Assembly (NCBI GenBank): GCA_015680685.1 | Contig: MNCI01007652.1 | Coordinates: forward strand, 5,851 to 69,850 | Reading direction: 5' to 3' | Origin: Gnetum montanum | Taxonomy: Eukaryota > Streptophyta > Gnetopsida > Gnetales > Gnetaceae | Length of the DNA stretch: 64,000 nucleotides | Part shown: positions 23,851 through 34,942 of the stretch, in pieces | How positions within the stretch are numbered: position 1 is the first letter of the stretch | Layout of the letters: every line of letters begins with the position of its first letter | Made by a program: the position numbers and the translations under genes | The notes under the pieces: model-generated | What the model saw: only the letters and a program-made list of their open reading frames with translations | Told to the model about the DNA's origin: nothing | Databases searched by the model: none

Positions 23851-25125
23851 ACTCTGTGTGCATGTGCATGTGCGTGTGCATGTGTGTGTGTGTGATAAAC
23901 ATTCTTTTTTTAATTTTCTCCCTATTTGTAGCTCTTGGGCATGTTGTAGTAGGTACTTACATAGTTTTCAACCAAGATTAGATGAAGTTTTATTTGTTAA
24001 CACTCCTCAATTCAACAATTTCTACTTCACACTTAGCATTTCTTTCATCTTCTTATTCTTTATGTTGTCTAGAAGTTTCGATGCAATGTAGTTTTTCACA
24101 AAGATTCTCTAGCTAATTTTCTTCCATTCTCAATTCAAGATGACATCATTCAAAAGCTAATACTTCAGTTGAATTCCTAAATGTTTCTCTCTTTAGTTTT
24201 TCTTTTTTATTAACAAGAAGCCTTTAGTAGGAAATGAAAACCCATTTGGGTTCTTTTGAATGAGGGCAAGGTCTAATCCTTTCTTTACCCCATAGGGGAG
24301 GATTTTTATGATTGGTTATAAGGATAAAAACTTGAAAAGGCATTCCCAAAACCATTGGGCCTTTCCTTTTTTGTTTTTTGTTTGGTTTGGAGTTTATCCT
24401 CTACTTATTTGCTTTGGTATTTTGAATTTTTATTTTTAATGTATTTATATTTTGGGGTTTGATACACAACATTGTATTATTGAATCTTGTGAGAAAATAA
24501 TAAAAACACAATCGCGGTGAGAATAATATCTTACATTTTTGTAACTAATAGAGAGGTACCAATGAGATATGGTTTAATTATTGATCTCATTATTTGATAA
24601 CTATTATGCATACGAGAGGTTATTGGTTCACATTATACTTAGCACACCATCATGTTATACCTAAGTTCTATTGAAGTATTGTATGGCTACAATTAAATAG
24701 TTTCAACTAGAGACATCCCTCTCCCCTTTCCCTTCTTCCGTTTGAAAAGAAAGGAAAAAGAAAAACAAAACCCTACCATGACATGACTTGAACAAAGGAT
24801 TTGTATTTATTTATTTAATTTTGTGGAGGATGAAGGGGGTTGGAATTGGGAGAAGTTCGAACTATAGGTATGTTCTAAGACATTTAGATGATACAATACT
24901 TTAGAATAACTATAGAGGAATATAATGATGCATAAACTATGACTCAACCTCTTACTTGCAAATCCTTGTTAGACAATGAGCTACTACTTGAGTCACATCT
25001 CATTGACTTTGTTAGAGGATTGAGACCATCAAGTACAAGGATAGAAAGAGCAAAGCATTATTCTTAACCCCAATCCACATCCAAAACATCAACACTTCAT
25101 CTAATGAATTTATTTATTGACAAAG
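23851..25125. other. Gene-free AT-rich stretch with a TG microsatellite
   Basis: A (TG)n/(TGCATG)n microsatellite occupies about 23855-23893. I see no coding similarity or RNA gene in the remainder. Confidence 0.5.
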
Positions 25126-25129
25126 TGCG

Positions 25130-25299
25130 AGGACCATTGGCTAGTTGATTAGCACACATTGCTTTGCACCTGAAATTAGTGAGTTCAAAACCTAGCCAAA
25201 TTAATTTGTTAATGCTTTTTCCTCCAAGACTATATTACATGTTTATGGATGAAATTCATGCTCAGGACTGAAGGTTTTATGAATTCTTTAATACTTTTT
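25130..25299 (+). mobile_element. Possible tRNA-derived SINE
   Basis: TGGCTAGTTGATTAGCACA (about 25138) resembles a tRNA A box (TRGCNNAGTTGGTTAGAGCA). GAGTTCAAAACC about 45 bp downstream resembles a B box (GGTTCGAAACC). The spacing fits an internal RNA polymerase III promoter. About 100 bp of unrelated body follows, ending in a T-rich stretch near 25299. I found no second copy in this window and no clear target duplication, so this is tentative. Confidence 0.35.
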
Positions 25300-25416
25300 A
25301 TCCAAACAATAAAAGTATGGTTTTGGTGATATTAAGAAAACAAAACACCAACGGAAGTTGATTGAGCTGCATTTCACACTGCAGCGGCGTCGTCGTTTCG
25401 TCGCAGCAATGCATTG

Positions 25417-25758
25417 ATGGGCGGCACTCAGATGGATTGGAAGGAAACGCCGGAAGTTCACGTTTTCAGGGCTAATCTTCCCGGAATGAGCAACCAAGAC
25501 GTCAAGATTGGGGTTGAAGACGGCCGCCTTCTGCAAATCAGCGGAGAACGAATGCACGAGGAGGAGGAAAAGAACGACAATGAGCGCTGGCATCGCCTTG
25601 AACGTTCTTACGGCAACTTCACTCGCCGCTTCCGTCTGCCCGACAACGCCTACACTGATGAAATTAAGGCCACCATGGCAAATGGCGTTCTCACCGTCAC
25701 GGTGCCCAAGAAACCGGAGCCAAAGGCCGACATCAAACACATTCGGATTTCTGGCTAA
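25417..25758 (+). CDS. Class I cytosolic small heat-shock protein (HSP20), 5'-truncated
   Basis: A 113-residue open frame from ATG 25417 to TAA. It covers the whole alpha-crystallin domain of a plant class I small heat-shock protein: [37 protein letters not shown], the EEEEKND loop, [18 protein letters not shown] and [10 protein letters not shown], ending in the IRI form of the C-terminal I-x-I motif followed by SG. Such proteins form oligomers that hold heat-unfolded clients. Family members are about 150-160 residues; the N-terminal arm with the MSLIPS/FDPFS-type start is missing. The frame stays open upstream only to 25366, after an in-frame TGA at 25363-25365, and those 17 codons still look like the end of the arm. 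It is GC-rich unlike its surroundings. I see no convincing heat-shock element cluster. It may be a 5'-truncated pseudogene with an intact domain. Confidence 0.88.
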   Translation: MGGTQMDWKETPEVHVFRANLPGMSNQDVKIGVEDGRLLQISGERMHEEEEKNDNERWHRLERSYGNFTRRFRLPDNAYTDEIKATMANGVLTVTVPKKPEPKADIKHIRISG

Positions 25759-25761
25759 AGT

Positions 25762-26800
25762 CAAAGTTTGTCAGTCGCCCACACAATTAATTGATAATAA
25801 TTCAAGAATAGAGCAGATACGAAGAGAAACAGAAATATTTTATTTGAATGTGTGGTACATCAAAGCTATTATCAAATGGCCTACTTGGGCAAGTACACCA
25901 ACTCCCATTCTTTTTTTAACTGAAAGTGGAGGTTAAAATTACATCATGATAACCCATTAAACTTAAATAATTCTTGTAATAGGATTAACTCTCATTTTTC
26001 TCTAACTGAACCTGGAGATTAGAATTACTAACAGACTTGACCATAACTTAAACTGATTAAGCAGGATTAATAACTCACAGCTGCTACCGTATGTTTGTTT
26101 AGTATGTTTTAATAATGACATACTCTGTAAAATTACGATGGCTGTGCTTGCACACATTTGAGACGTGAAGTCCTTGAAAAAGCTCTCTTCAGAGGCAAGC
26201 ATTTTAACATCTGTAAATGCGCTTTTCTTTCAACATTCAAGTATTCAACTCTCTGATAACGGGATATAAATGTTTGTCTCTAACATACTGTCGCAGTTTT
26301 AGGGAAAACTGCAATTCCTCGTCCAACCTTTTAACCTTTTAACCTTTGGTCTTCAGTTGCTTTCAGGTTTCAAGTATCACATAAGGTGTTCTGTGCTATT
26401 CGCTTTTTCCGAGATTGATATACACGTTTCCTCTTTTTAGAATTCTGTTAAATATTGAAATTCTGTATTTTTTAGAATAGAACAAATCACAACATCAAAT
26501 AAATTCTCTTTCTTTCTTTTTCACGATGCATTTTATTTGAAGCTGTCTTACCAAGTTGAATGAACCTGCAAAATTATTAGTCATAAAAAGACATGGAAAA
26601 AGAAAGGTAAACTTTTGATACTAGATATCTAAAATTAGTCACAAAAAGAAAGGCAAACTTCATACACTAAAAATCTAAAATTGATATGGATGAAAATGCA
26701 ATAAGGCTTCAAGAAAGTAGAGAGAGAGAAAAAATAGGTAATATTGAATTAAACTTTGGTAAACTTTAATGAATCTGAAATTGAATGTCATGCCTTATCA
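25762..26800. other. Gene-free stretch downstream of the small heat-shock gene
   Basis: No open frame with family similarity. ATTTTATTTG and AATAAA-like hexamers are frequent but not diagnostic. Two variants of ACTCTCATTTTTCTCTAACTGAA / CCATTCTTTTTTTAACTGAAA (about 25905-26020) form a short duplication. Confidence 0.4.
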
Positions 26801-26802
26801 AA

Positions 26803-26995
26803 TGTCCTCTTGCATGATGTTTAATAAATCATTAGAAATAGGTGACTTCTTGCATGATGTTTAATAGATCATTATGAATAGATGACTTGTAAAGTTTTAG
26901 ATACTTTGACACAAATCCTTAAGCAATGTCCTCTTGCATGATGTTTAATAAATCATTAGGAACAGGTGACTATTTATTAGGAATAGATGACTTGT
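26803..26995. repeat. Tandem repeat TCTTGCATGATGTTTAATA, three copies
   Basis: Three units containing CTTGCATGATGTTTAATA(A/G)ATCATTA followed by GA(A/T/C)..AGGTGACTT at about 26812, 26848 and 26934. The array abuts the truncated 5' LTR of element F and may mark its breakpoint. Confidence 0.65.
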
Positions 26996-26996
26996 A

Positions 26997-27289
26997 ACAC
27001 AACGTCCAAGATGTGTATGGATAATCAAGGAATGGATGCTCATCACACTTAGGCTAGTTTAGATTCTCTCACCCTTCTCTCCTAGCTTAGTTAATATTAC
27101 TTTTCATTGTTTTCAGGAGTAGCATTAGATTAGAAACCCATCATACACCTCACTTTGGACTAAACCATACGTGAGAAAGCCAATACTAGTCTAGATACCA
27201 CAATTAGTCTGTCTGCAGAGTTTGACTAGATCACGCGTGTAACACTCGTATTCGTATGGTTGAGTGTAGGGGTACCTCGCCACTCATCA
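26997..27289 (+). repeat. Truncated 5' LTR of element F
   Basis: Matches the last part of the 3' LTR (34613-34942) and ends CTCATCA against the primer site. It lacks about 45 bp present at about 34796-34845, lost between short TCTAG repeats, and all of U3. The element therefore has no intact 5' promoter. Confidence 0.85.
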
Positions 27290-27310
27290 TTGGTGCCGTT
27301 GTCGGGGACG
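27290..27310 (+). promoter_or_regulatory. Primer-binding site of element F (tRNA-Asp)
   Basis: TTGGTGCCGTTGTCGGGGAC directly after the LTR. It differs from the plant tRNA-Asp complement TGGCGCCGTTGCCGGGGA at two positions, both C-to-T. This site type is characteristic of Athila and related gypsy elements. Confidence 0.85.
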
Positions 27311-27430
27311 GTGCTAGTTATCTAGATTAGTTATATCATATAAGGTCGTTGTACAGAAATTAACAATGTATCTTTTAGAGAAAAATAATTATAAAAAGTC
27401 ACATATAAATTCACACACAATTTCACAACC

Positions 27431-29177
27431 ATGCCTCTCCTACAAGACGATAATAATGCCACACTTAGTGAGGAAGTTCATTGGAGAATCAACGAACTAT
27501 ATGACGATGAAGATTGGAGTACACAACCTGAAGTGAGGGTTTCTTATAAACAGAAACGAAAGTAATGTCATCCCAACGCACGAAAGCATAACTTACTCAA
27601 TGATGATGAATCCCTACTAGCCACTACATGCTCAACGTAAATACAAGAGGCTGTTTGAATCTCCTATAGGCATCGTAAAGAAAGTCATCTACCCAGGCTT
27701 GATTTAAACAACTTCCCTAATTTTTCAGGAGGCTATGACTTAGATTCGCATCAACATTTACAAGCCTTCTACGATGCCTGCGCATGGAACAACATTGATA
27801 ACAGTTGGCAAAAACTTAAGCTCTTTCCTATGACACTCGTTGGCCAAGCAAAAGTATGGTATAGATCGTTATAACCAAATTCAATATGATGTTGCCCAAC
27901 AATGGTAGAACTTTTCAATGAAAGATATCAAACCTACGCAAGAGTGTTAGCCTTGAGGAAAAAAATCCAAGAGTGGAAACAAGCACAACATGAACCCTTG
28001 GACATGGCCTTAGAAAGATATTATGCACTATTAAACAATTGTCCAGGCCATGGGTTCTTCGAGGAAAGGCTAATGTACCATATCATTGATGGGCTATGTA
28101 ATGAAACAAGAAAGAGATTAGGGGTGTATGCTCAAGGTCAACTATAAGAACTACAAACCCATCAAGTCCAAGAGCTTATTAAGAAGGTAGCAAAAGAAGA
28201 AGGAGAAATGGCTAGATGGGAGAGTGTTGAAAAACATCAATGGGACCAAAATATCAACTTAACAAAGGTCCATGATCATAAAAAGGAGAAATCAACCTAT
28301 CACAAGGGGAAATAATCATCTTTGCCAATACAACAATCACTAGAAGAAGTCAAGGCAAAGATCAATAAGATGTTGGAATGGATGTATAAAAAGTGTGGAG
28401 AATTTATTGATATTATTGGAGATATAGTTTTGATAACCCAAGAAGCAGGACAAAACATTAGACAATCGGAAAGAAGGAATAAGGAAAATAAGAACTCAAC
28501 TACCAATCATACGTATGAATGCAACATATGCCTGTACGATCACCCCAAGGGCCAATGCCCAATATTGTTACATTTACATGAGCATTGGGGAAACATGTTA
28601 CATACAGAGTTCATACAGAGATACTGTGTTCGATCACAGTGGCAACAATCCTAGTCCTGGGGGAGACCACCCCTAAATTAGAGACATTGTTCGTATCATC
28701 CAAACCCAAATTCTTATCTTGTTCAACATCCTATTTCTCCAACTGGGTCAACATACTCTATCTCACCACATTACTACTCTCCTCAATACTATGAACCCAT
28801 GTCTTCAACACAACCACCGCCTTATGTACCTTACACTTCTGCTAATTTTCAACATTCTCATCCTTTCCCTCCTTCTACATCGCCACCAACTATTCCTAAG
28901 GTGTCTGCACCATCACAACAACCCATGAACGTTAGTTGTGCTAATATTTCCAACAATAGTGAGAGACCTCAACAACATCGAAGGTGCCCCTTATTTAGAA
29001 ATGACCTTAGGAAGGGACAACATAATTCCAAGGCCACTGCACCCTCCAACACAGCACCAAGTTCAACCCTATGGTGCACCCTTATTTTTGAACCCCACAC
29101 CTCATGTTACTTCATCAGGGCCACCAATTAACACTCCAACAACCATACGACCCAATGAATACAACCATGGAGAGTGA
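27431..29177 (+). pseudogene. Gag of element F
   Basis: Starts MPLLQDDNNATLSEEVHWRI. The core has LDLNNFPNFSGGYD, FYDACAWNNIDNSWQKLKLF, VELFNERYQTYARV and CPGHGFFEERLMYHIIDGLC, parallel to B's gag. Then a lysine-rich coiled region and one knuckle, CNICLYDHPKGQCP (C-x2-C-x3-H-x4-C, about 28520-28560), and a proline-rich tail. From 27431 to about 28950 the protein stays in one frame, interrupted only by stop codons; the tail continues in another frame (28938-29177). Because frameshifts are few, the decay appears to be mainly by point mutation. Confidence 0.8.
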
Positions 29178-30600
29178 TGTCTTGATCCTTGCATATAATC
29201 TTACAGTTACAAACATCATAGTGGGTCAACTCTTTACCCAAGAACCACATCTCATAAATTTCCCCACTATGTTTACTATAACCAAGTGTGTGGAGCCCAA
29301 TGGGGTAAGTATGATTGGGTCCCAATATTTCCAACATGCAAGGATCCTCATCTTCCATTTATTAATCCTTGCCATCCTCAACCAATTAGTTATGGGGGAT
29401 ATCCCCCATTCTAATAACATGCAGGATTAATAACCACTTTTTATTTTCTTTAATTTTACAACTTTTTGTTTTCCAGTNNNNNNNNNNNNNNNNNNNNNNN
29501 NNNNNNNNNNNNNNNNNNNNNNNNNNNNNNNNNNNNNNNNNNNNNNNNNNNNNNNNNNNNNNNNNNNNNNNNNNNNNNNNNNNNNNNNNNNNNNNNNNNN
29601 NNNNNNNNNNNNNNNNNNNNNNNNNNNNNNNNNNNNNNNNNNNNNNNNNNNNNNNNNNNNNNNNNNNNNNNNNNNNNNNNNNNNNNNNNNNNNNNNNNNN
29701 NNNNNNNNNNNNNNNNNNNNNNNNNNNNNNNNNNNNNNNNNNNNNNNNNNNNNNNNNNNNNNNNNNNNNNNNNNNNNNNNNNNNNNNNNNNNNNNNNNNN
29801 NNNNNNNNNNNNNNNNNNNNNNNNNNNNNNNNNNNNNNNNNNNNNNNNNNNNNNNNNNNNNNNNNNNNNNNNNNNNNNNNNNNNNNNNNNNNNNNNNNNN
29901 NNNNNNNNCTTGTTGTTATGGTACTCTCATAGTTGCTCATCATGGGATGAAACAATGCGATATCACTAATCAAAGGAATGGACTTGGTCCTGATTTTGGA
30001 ACAATGGGTTAATGACATTAATCATGCTTTTCATGTAGGATTCACTGTGCCCTAGGTCAGTTACCTCATGTCCCAATCTCTACGATCCTTTCTCTAGTTT
30101 GTCTCATCTCACTGTTCATGTAATTTTTGCTCGTGTCGTGTGTAACATAGAAGTCTTACCTCATTCCGGTGATAATTACCTATGTGTGTTTTGTAGAATT
30201 AGTACGGATTACATTTAACCCTTCTAGTACCCACGGACACTTTAAGTGTGGTTACACAAGGGCATTATAGGTTGGAACCTGCTTTGGGGAGGACCCACTT
30301 ATGTAATCTTTACTTATGACATAGCTTGCACACACCATTTCTTACCCTCAGTATATTTTTAACAATTTTCTTTCCCTACTACTATCCCTCTGAATAATAA
30401 CATTCCTATGTACCATTACATAGCCTTTTTCTGCCATCCAAGGTTTTATTGATAAAATCCACACCATCGTAATTAATTGTGCCTTTCAAATTAATGAAAT
30501 TACCCTAGCAACCTTTAACATGTGCCACATGTCCTTGCTTTCATATTTTATTTTTCAAAAAAAACCCTAAAAATTCAGTTTTCTCCCTCAGGTCTAAAAC
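29178..30600 (+). other. Non-coding spacer of element F with assembly gap 29478-29908
   Basis: No pol motif on either side of the 431-N gap. After the gap the sequence is AT-rich and stop-laden. Elements of the complete family would carry protease to integrase here. Confidence 0.6.
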
Positions 30601-30606
30601 ATCGAT

Positions 30607-30700
30607 AGGTTGTGATATCGCGTACGCGATATCGCGACCGACACGATATTGTGTACATGATGTATCATACGCAATATCAAGTCCCTCCAACCTATAAATA
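30607..30700 (+). promoter_or_regulatory. Internal promoter-like block: palindrome cluster plus TATA box
   Basis: 30614-30633 is a perfect 20-bp palindrome, GATATCGCGTACGCGATATC, followed by further GCG/ACGATATTG and CGCAATATC half-copies. TATAAATA follows at 30693-30700. The arrangement copies the U3 of this family's LTRs (F 3' LTR: cluster 34145-34205, TATA 34218-34225), but the sequence after the TATA box is not LTR. It lies about 465 bp ahead of the second reading frame and reads toward it. Confidence 0.55.
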
Positions 30701-31098
30701 TGCAACTACCCCACAACACTTAGCATCATTTTTCACAATTCATGCAGGGGAGTTTTTCAAATTTTTTCTCTACTACTTGCAATTGTGTGACCCTTACTTG
30801 TCTACCTATATCTCACTTGCTGATACTCTAATTTTGATTCTATCTGAACCTACTTGAACCTAGAGTGTTTAGCTTAGTCGTGGGGGAGGGACACCTACCG
30901 AATAGTGCCTAACTTTTTTGGAATTTACCATTTCCCAAAGGACATTATCTAGGGTAATTAGCTATAACACTTAGAATAATTATGCCAAAAAATCATATAA
31001 TCCCTTTAGGTACACCGAGAAACTAAAATTGGAAACCACCTAAAGTAAAACGGTTTCAGGCAATATCACATGAAGATAAAATAAATTAATTAGTTAAG

Positions 31099-31165
31099 GT
31101 AAGCAATAAGGTATAACTTAACTTCAAAAACAACCTTACTAACGCTTGGCCTCGTGTGATTGCAG
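31099..31165 (+). other. Candidate leader intron (67 bp)
   Basis: The donor TTAAG|GTAAGC at 31099, a consensus branch sequence TTACTAAC (about 31136-31143) and the acceptor GTGATTGCAG at 31165 form a complete set of splice signals. The acceptor lies immediately before the ATG at 31166. The length is at the lower limit for plant introns. No transcript evidence is available. Confidence 0.45.
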
Positions 31166-33955
31166 ATGGCCTCGAAACATGGACAATAGGAAGGTCCTAC
31201 TCAAGGTGGAAGCAAATGACCTAAGAGAGGTGGAGGACAAGATCCTACCAGACAACATGCAGAACAGGAGGAATAATCATTTAGCATTCATCAAGAGGAT
31301 CCTCCTATCGTACAATCTGGGCAAGCAGAAGGAGGGGTTGTTGCAGCACCTGAACAGGGACAACATCTCATGTTGCCCAAAGATTGTGTTCAGGCCATCC
31401 ATGAAAAGTCCACATTCACTACGGTGATTGTGGAATTGAACTTTGAATCTTTTGTAGAGTTCACTCCTAAGACTATTAGGGATCACCTCAAAGGATCTTC
31501 CTTATGGCCTACCCTCTTTGAAAGTAGTGCCTGGTACCTAGGGGAGATGTACCAATTCTGGCACAATAGGGAACAAGGAACCACCGTCAATATTTGTGGT
31601 GTGACAGTCGATTTTTCTACAAAGGCCATTTTGGAAGTATTAAACCTTCCAAATACAGGGCCCAAAGTTTCTCAGTTATCCACCCATTTTGACCCTGATG
31701 TGCGATGAGATTGGTTGGAAAGGGCTTATGGCAGAGATAAGACATTTGGTGAGTTGACGATGAAAGAGAGGATCTACTTCAAAATTGGAACATATCACCT
31801 CTTCCCCATGAAGGGCTTAAAAGGAATATCAATGTATGTGGCAAGAGGATGTGTAGTGCTAATGGGAAAGGTTAATGCTAACTTGCCCCATCTATATTAA
31901 ATAGAGATCCTGAGGCAGTTCGAGGAATGGAAGATAGGGAAGCTTGCCTTACCCTTCCCTTGTCTTATTAGAAAAATTTGACGACATGCTAGTATCAGGG
32001 GGCACACCAATGATGTCCTATGAAAAATCCAAAGTGCTTCCTATGCTGAACTATTAAAACCACCGGCCACAAGGAAAATTACTGGTGAGACGTTGGGCCC
32101 AGAAGAAGAAGAAGAAGAGATGGCTAGACCAACTGCAACTCAACTTGCAAGACCTAGCCAACCTCCAAGTACAGGACCCAGCCATCAACAAGAAGTAGGG
32201 CCTAGCTTAGGCTAGGATCAACTACCACCATTGCAAGACTACAGATCATTGATGAGCCATCTCAGGGCCATCGCTGCGACGGTTAGTTGGGGAAGTCATG
32301 ATGATGCAAATCTCTTCCGCATCATTGATGATGTCATTCAGCCCATGGTTTCTTTGGATAGCACAAGGGGTGAATTGTCTATTCATACAGGAGGAGGGGA
32401 AAGTACTTGGTTAGAACAAATCTCAAGAAACGCGCCATCTTTCCAGGTGCAATTAGAAACTAGTGAAGGGGCCACTATGGTGGTCATGCAACACTAGGAT
32501 GTTGTGGGAGCTATAGAATTGGTCATAGAACACATCAAAGAATTGTTCAATGTACCTGTTATGCCACTGTCAGATCTCACAGGAGCATGGGATGCTCAAA
32601 ATTTGGTTGAAACCTCAATGACTATTGTGGAACATGAGGATGCGCTTGATCGATTGCTACAAATAGGACAAATAATGACATCCCTATTTGATATCCCTCA
32701 GGATGTTACAACAATTCAATCAGACCTCATTTCCACAAAGGGAAAGCTGGTCTTAATAGAAGTGAGGGTCAAGCATGCTAAAGCAAAGGTGCAAAAATTA
32801 CAAGAGGAACTCGTGGCTGTACAAGAAGCACAACGGGACCCTTTGCAATTTGTTCCCATAGACCAGCTAGATAATTTTGAAACTAAGCAACTAACCAACC
32901 TAATAACGGAGAACAAAAAGGTGGCTAAAGAAAAATAGAAGGCTGTTTGGGACGCCTCTGCAGCACAGGTGCAAACTCATGTGCATCTCAAAGCACTCAA
33001 TGCCTTACAGGAGGAAAATAGACAGCTTGTTGCCGATAAACTTTGGTTGACCTCTGTAGAGAAGCAAAAGAATGTTCTTGAAGAACATTTCCATCAGTTG
33101 CAAGAACAATTCATTTGGATCAACTAGGACATAAGACATTTAGCTAGGGAGAATCAAACCCTCTTAATGGAGGAGGTACGTGTAATTTGTCAAAAGACAG
33201 CTATTAAAATAAGTGCATGACAAAATGAGGCTAAACAACATGAAAAGCTAAAGGAGCACTTTTGAGATTAGGTGGGGATGTACAAATAGATCCTTGAGAA
33301 GGAGATCCATATGGCCAAGGCCCATATCAATGCTATCAGTGCTCAACACACTAACTGGTAGGCCATATTGGACACATATGCCTTTGCCCACCAAGCAGAA
33401 GTTAAGAACCAAGACCTGCAGATCTAGGATCTGACAGAATACATGGAGTTGGTAAATCTGAGATATGCCAACCTTGCCATGTTAACAGTAGGGTTTTCAA
33501 GGACAAAGCTTGAGTAGTAGGTAGCAACCACCTATGTTAAATATGAAGCAGAATTTGTAGAATGTAAGAAGTTGTTGGAAAAACTGGAGATCGCAAATTC
33601 TGAATTTGAGGTGGTGAAAGCAAGCTACTAAGGATAAAAAGGTGTCACAATGGATTTGGATCGATGGCGTGTAGATTTCCAAGAATAAAAAGATAAAGCT
33701 AGAGCCTACGAGGAGGAACGATGGGTATTTTTGGCTTGGTATGTCAAGGCCAATCAAATGTTTTTGCAACTACCCTGTCCATGGGAGGTGCCAACTTCAT
33801 CGAAAATTAGAGCATTAGCATGGATGGAAAAAAACCCTCCGACCAAAGAGGAGAAGCTCCAGGCCATACTCCAACACCATCAAGTCCCAAAACCTGGAGC
33901 ACAAGACAAAGGGAAAGCACCAATGGAGGAGCCACCGCCACCAGGAACTACATGA
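31166..33955 (+). pseudogene. Second reading frame of element F: 930-codon coiled-coil protein, stop-interrupted
   Basis: A single frame runs from ATG 31166 (MASKHGQ) to TGA 33953-33955 without any frameshift but with roughly twenty in-frame stops. Nearly all stops fit CAG/CAA or CGA codons changed by C-to-T. The N-terminal part (codons about 75-245) has SSAWYLGEMYQFWHNREQ and VNICGVTVDFSTKAILEVLN, resembling the domain annotated as 'putative plant transposon protein' in gypsy-derived proteins (established only by pattern memory). An EEEEEE linker and P/Q-rich stretch follow (about 32105-32215). Codons about 500-830 are heptad-rich with VKHAKAKVQKLQEELVAVQE and ALNALQEENRQLV, a long coiled coil. 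The tail is proline-rich (EEPPPPGTT). It occupies the env position of Athila, but no transmembrane segment is evident, so calling it env would be wrong. Confidence 0.6.
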
Positions 33956-34106
33956 GTTCCATAAATTTTGTAGTTCTAGCACATTCTTTGTATTGTGTAT
34001 TTGTTTTATTTTCATTCCACACTGCAGCATAACCCCATTTTCACCATCCAATAATTCCATACCTATCCACTATGTAATCACTATAACTCGAGGATGAGTT
34101 TTCATT

Positions 34107-34120
34107 CAGTCATGGGGGTA
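34107..34120 (+). promoter_or_regulatory. Polypurine tract of element F
   Basis: CAGTCATGGGGGTA immediately precedes the 3' LTR start TGATGAG. The same block (reverse complement) borders the 3' LTRs of B and G. Confidence 0.75.
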
Positions 34121-34942
34121 TGATGAGTCTTCATGTGGACGACCGTGATATCATGTACACAATATTGCAGCCCAATCGCAATATCACATACACGATATCA
34201 TAGCTTGTCTTCTCATCTATAAATAAGAGGTAGACAGATCAAAAATTCAGTTTTAGAGTCAGTTAGTTTTTAGTGTTTTCATTTCTTTCTCTCAACCCTT
34301 TTCCTCTCCTTGTATGCCTATAGTGTGGTGATTATAATTGTACAACATCCTTTATTCAAGTGTGATGTACTTGGACATGCACATGACCAAAAATAAAGAT
34401 CAAGATTACTTCATCATTACAACATTCACTTAGTTTAATTATTTAATTGTTATTGTTATTTACAGCTTTCCTAGTTAATCTCTCTCACCATGAAACTCAT
34501 GTTAAAACGTGGAATGAGTACAACTTCATTACGAGCATTTAAGTGTGACTACTTGGTAACCCAGTAGTGTATCTAGGAATTGCACTTGGTAATCCTAGTG
34601 GTAGTAATGCACAAAGTCTAAGATGTGTACGGATAATCAAGAAACGGATGCTCATCGCACTTAGGCTAGTTTAGATTTTCTCACCCTTTTCTCCTAGCTT
34701 AGTTAATATTACTTTCCATTGCCTTCAAGAGTAGCATTAGAGTAGAAACCCACCATACACCTCACTCTGGACTAAACCATACGTGAGAAAGCTAATACTA
34801 GTCTAGGTGGGAAGACAACAAACTATGACCTAAGGCTAATTGTCTAGATGCCACAACTAGTCCGTCTGCGGAGTTCAACCAGATTGCGTGTGTAATACTC
34901 GCATTCATATGGTTGAGTGTAGGGGTACCTCGCCACTCATCA
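34121..34942 (+). repeat. 3' LTR of element F
   Basis: 822 bp, TGATGAG to CTCATCA. U3 palindrome cluster with GTGATATCATG, GCAATATC and ACGATATC at 34145-34205; TATAAATA at 34218-34225; an AATAAAGAT signal near 34393. Confidence 0.88.

Larger units (their letters stand above)
26997..34942 (+). mobile_element. Element F: Athila-like retroelement with gag and a second large reading frame, no pol
   Basis: The 3' LTR (34121-34942) is complete; the 5' LTR keeps only its last 290 bp (26997-27289). Inside are a tRNA-Asp primer site, gag (27431-29177), a non-coding stretch with a 431-bp gap, an internal promoter-like block (30607-30700), a leader intron candidate and a 930-codon frame (31166-33955), then a polypurine tract. 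No protease, reverse transcriptase, RNase H or integrase is recognisable; the gap is too short for a pol. LTR ends, primer site and gag place it with B, D and G. The target duplication cannot be tested because the left end is lost. Confidence 0.85.

Noticed and set aside
25288-25764. 158-codon minus-strand frame over the small heat-shock gene
   Set aside because: Antisense shadow of the GC-rich coding region; the plus-strand protein is clearly the conserved one.
31166-33955. Calling the second reading frame of F an envelope gene
   Set aside because: It sits in the env position of Athila-type elements, but I see no signal peptide, transmembrane segment or envelope motif; the protein looks soluble and coiled-coil.
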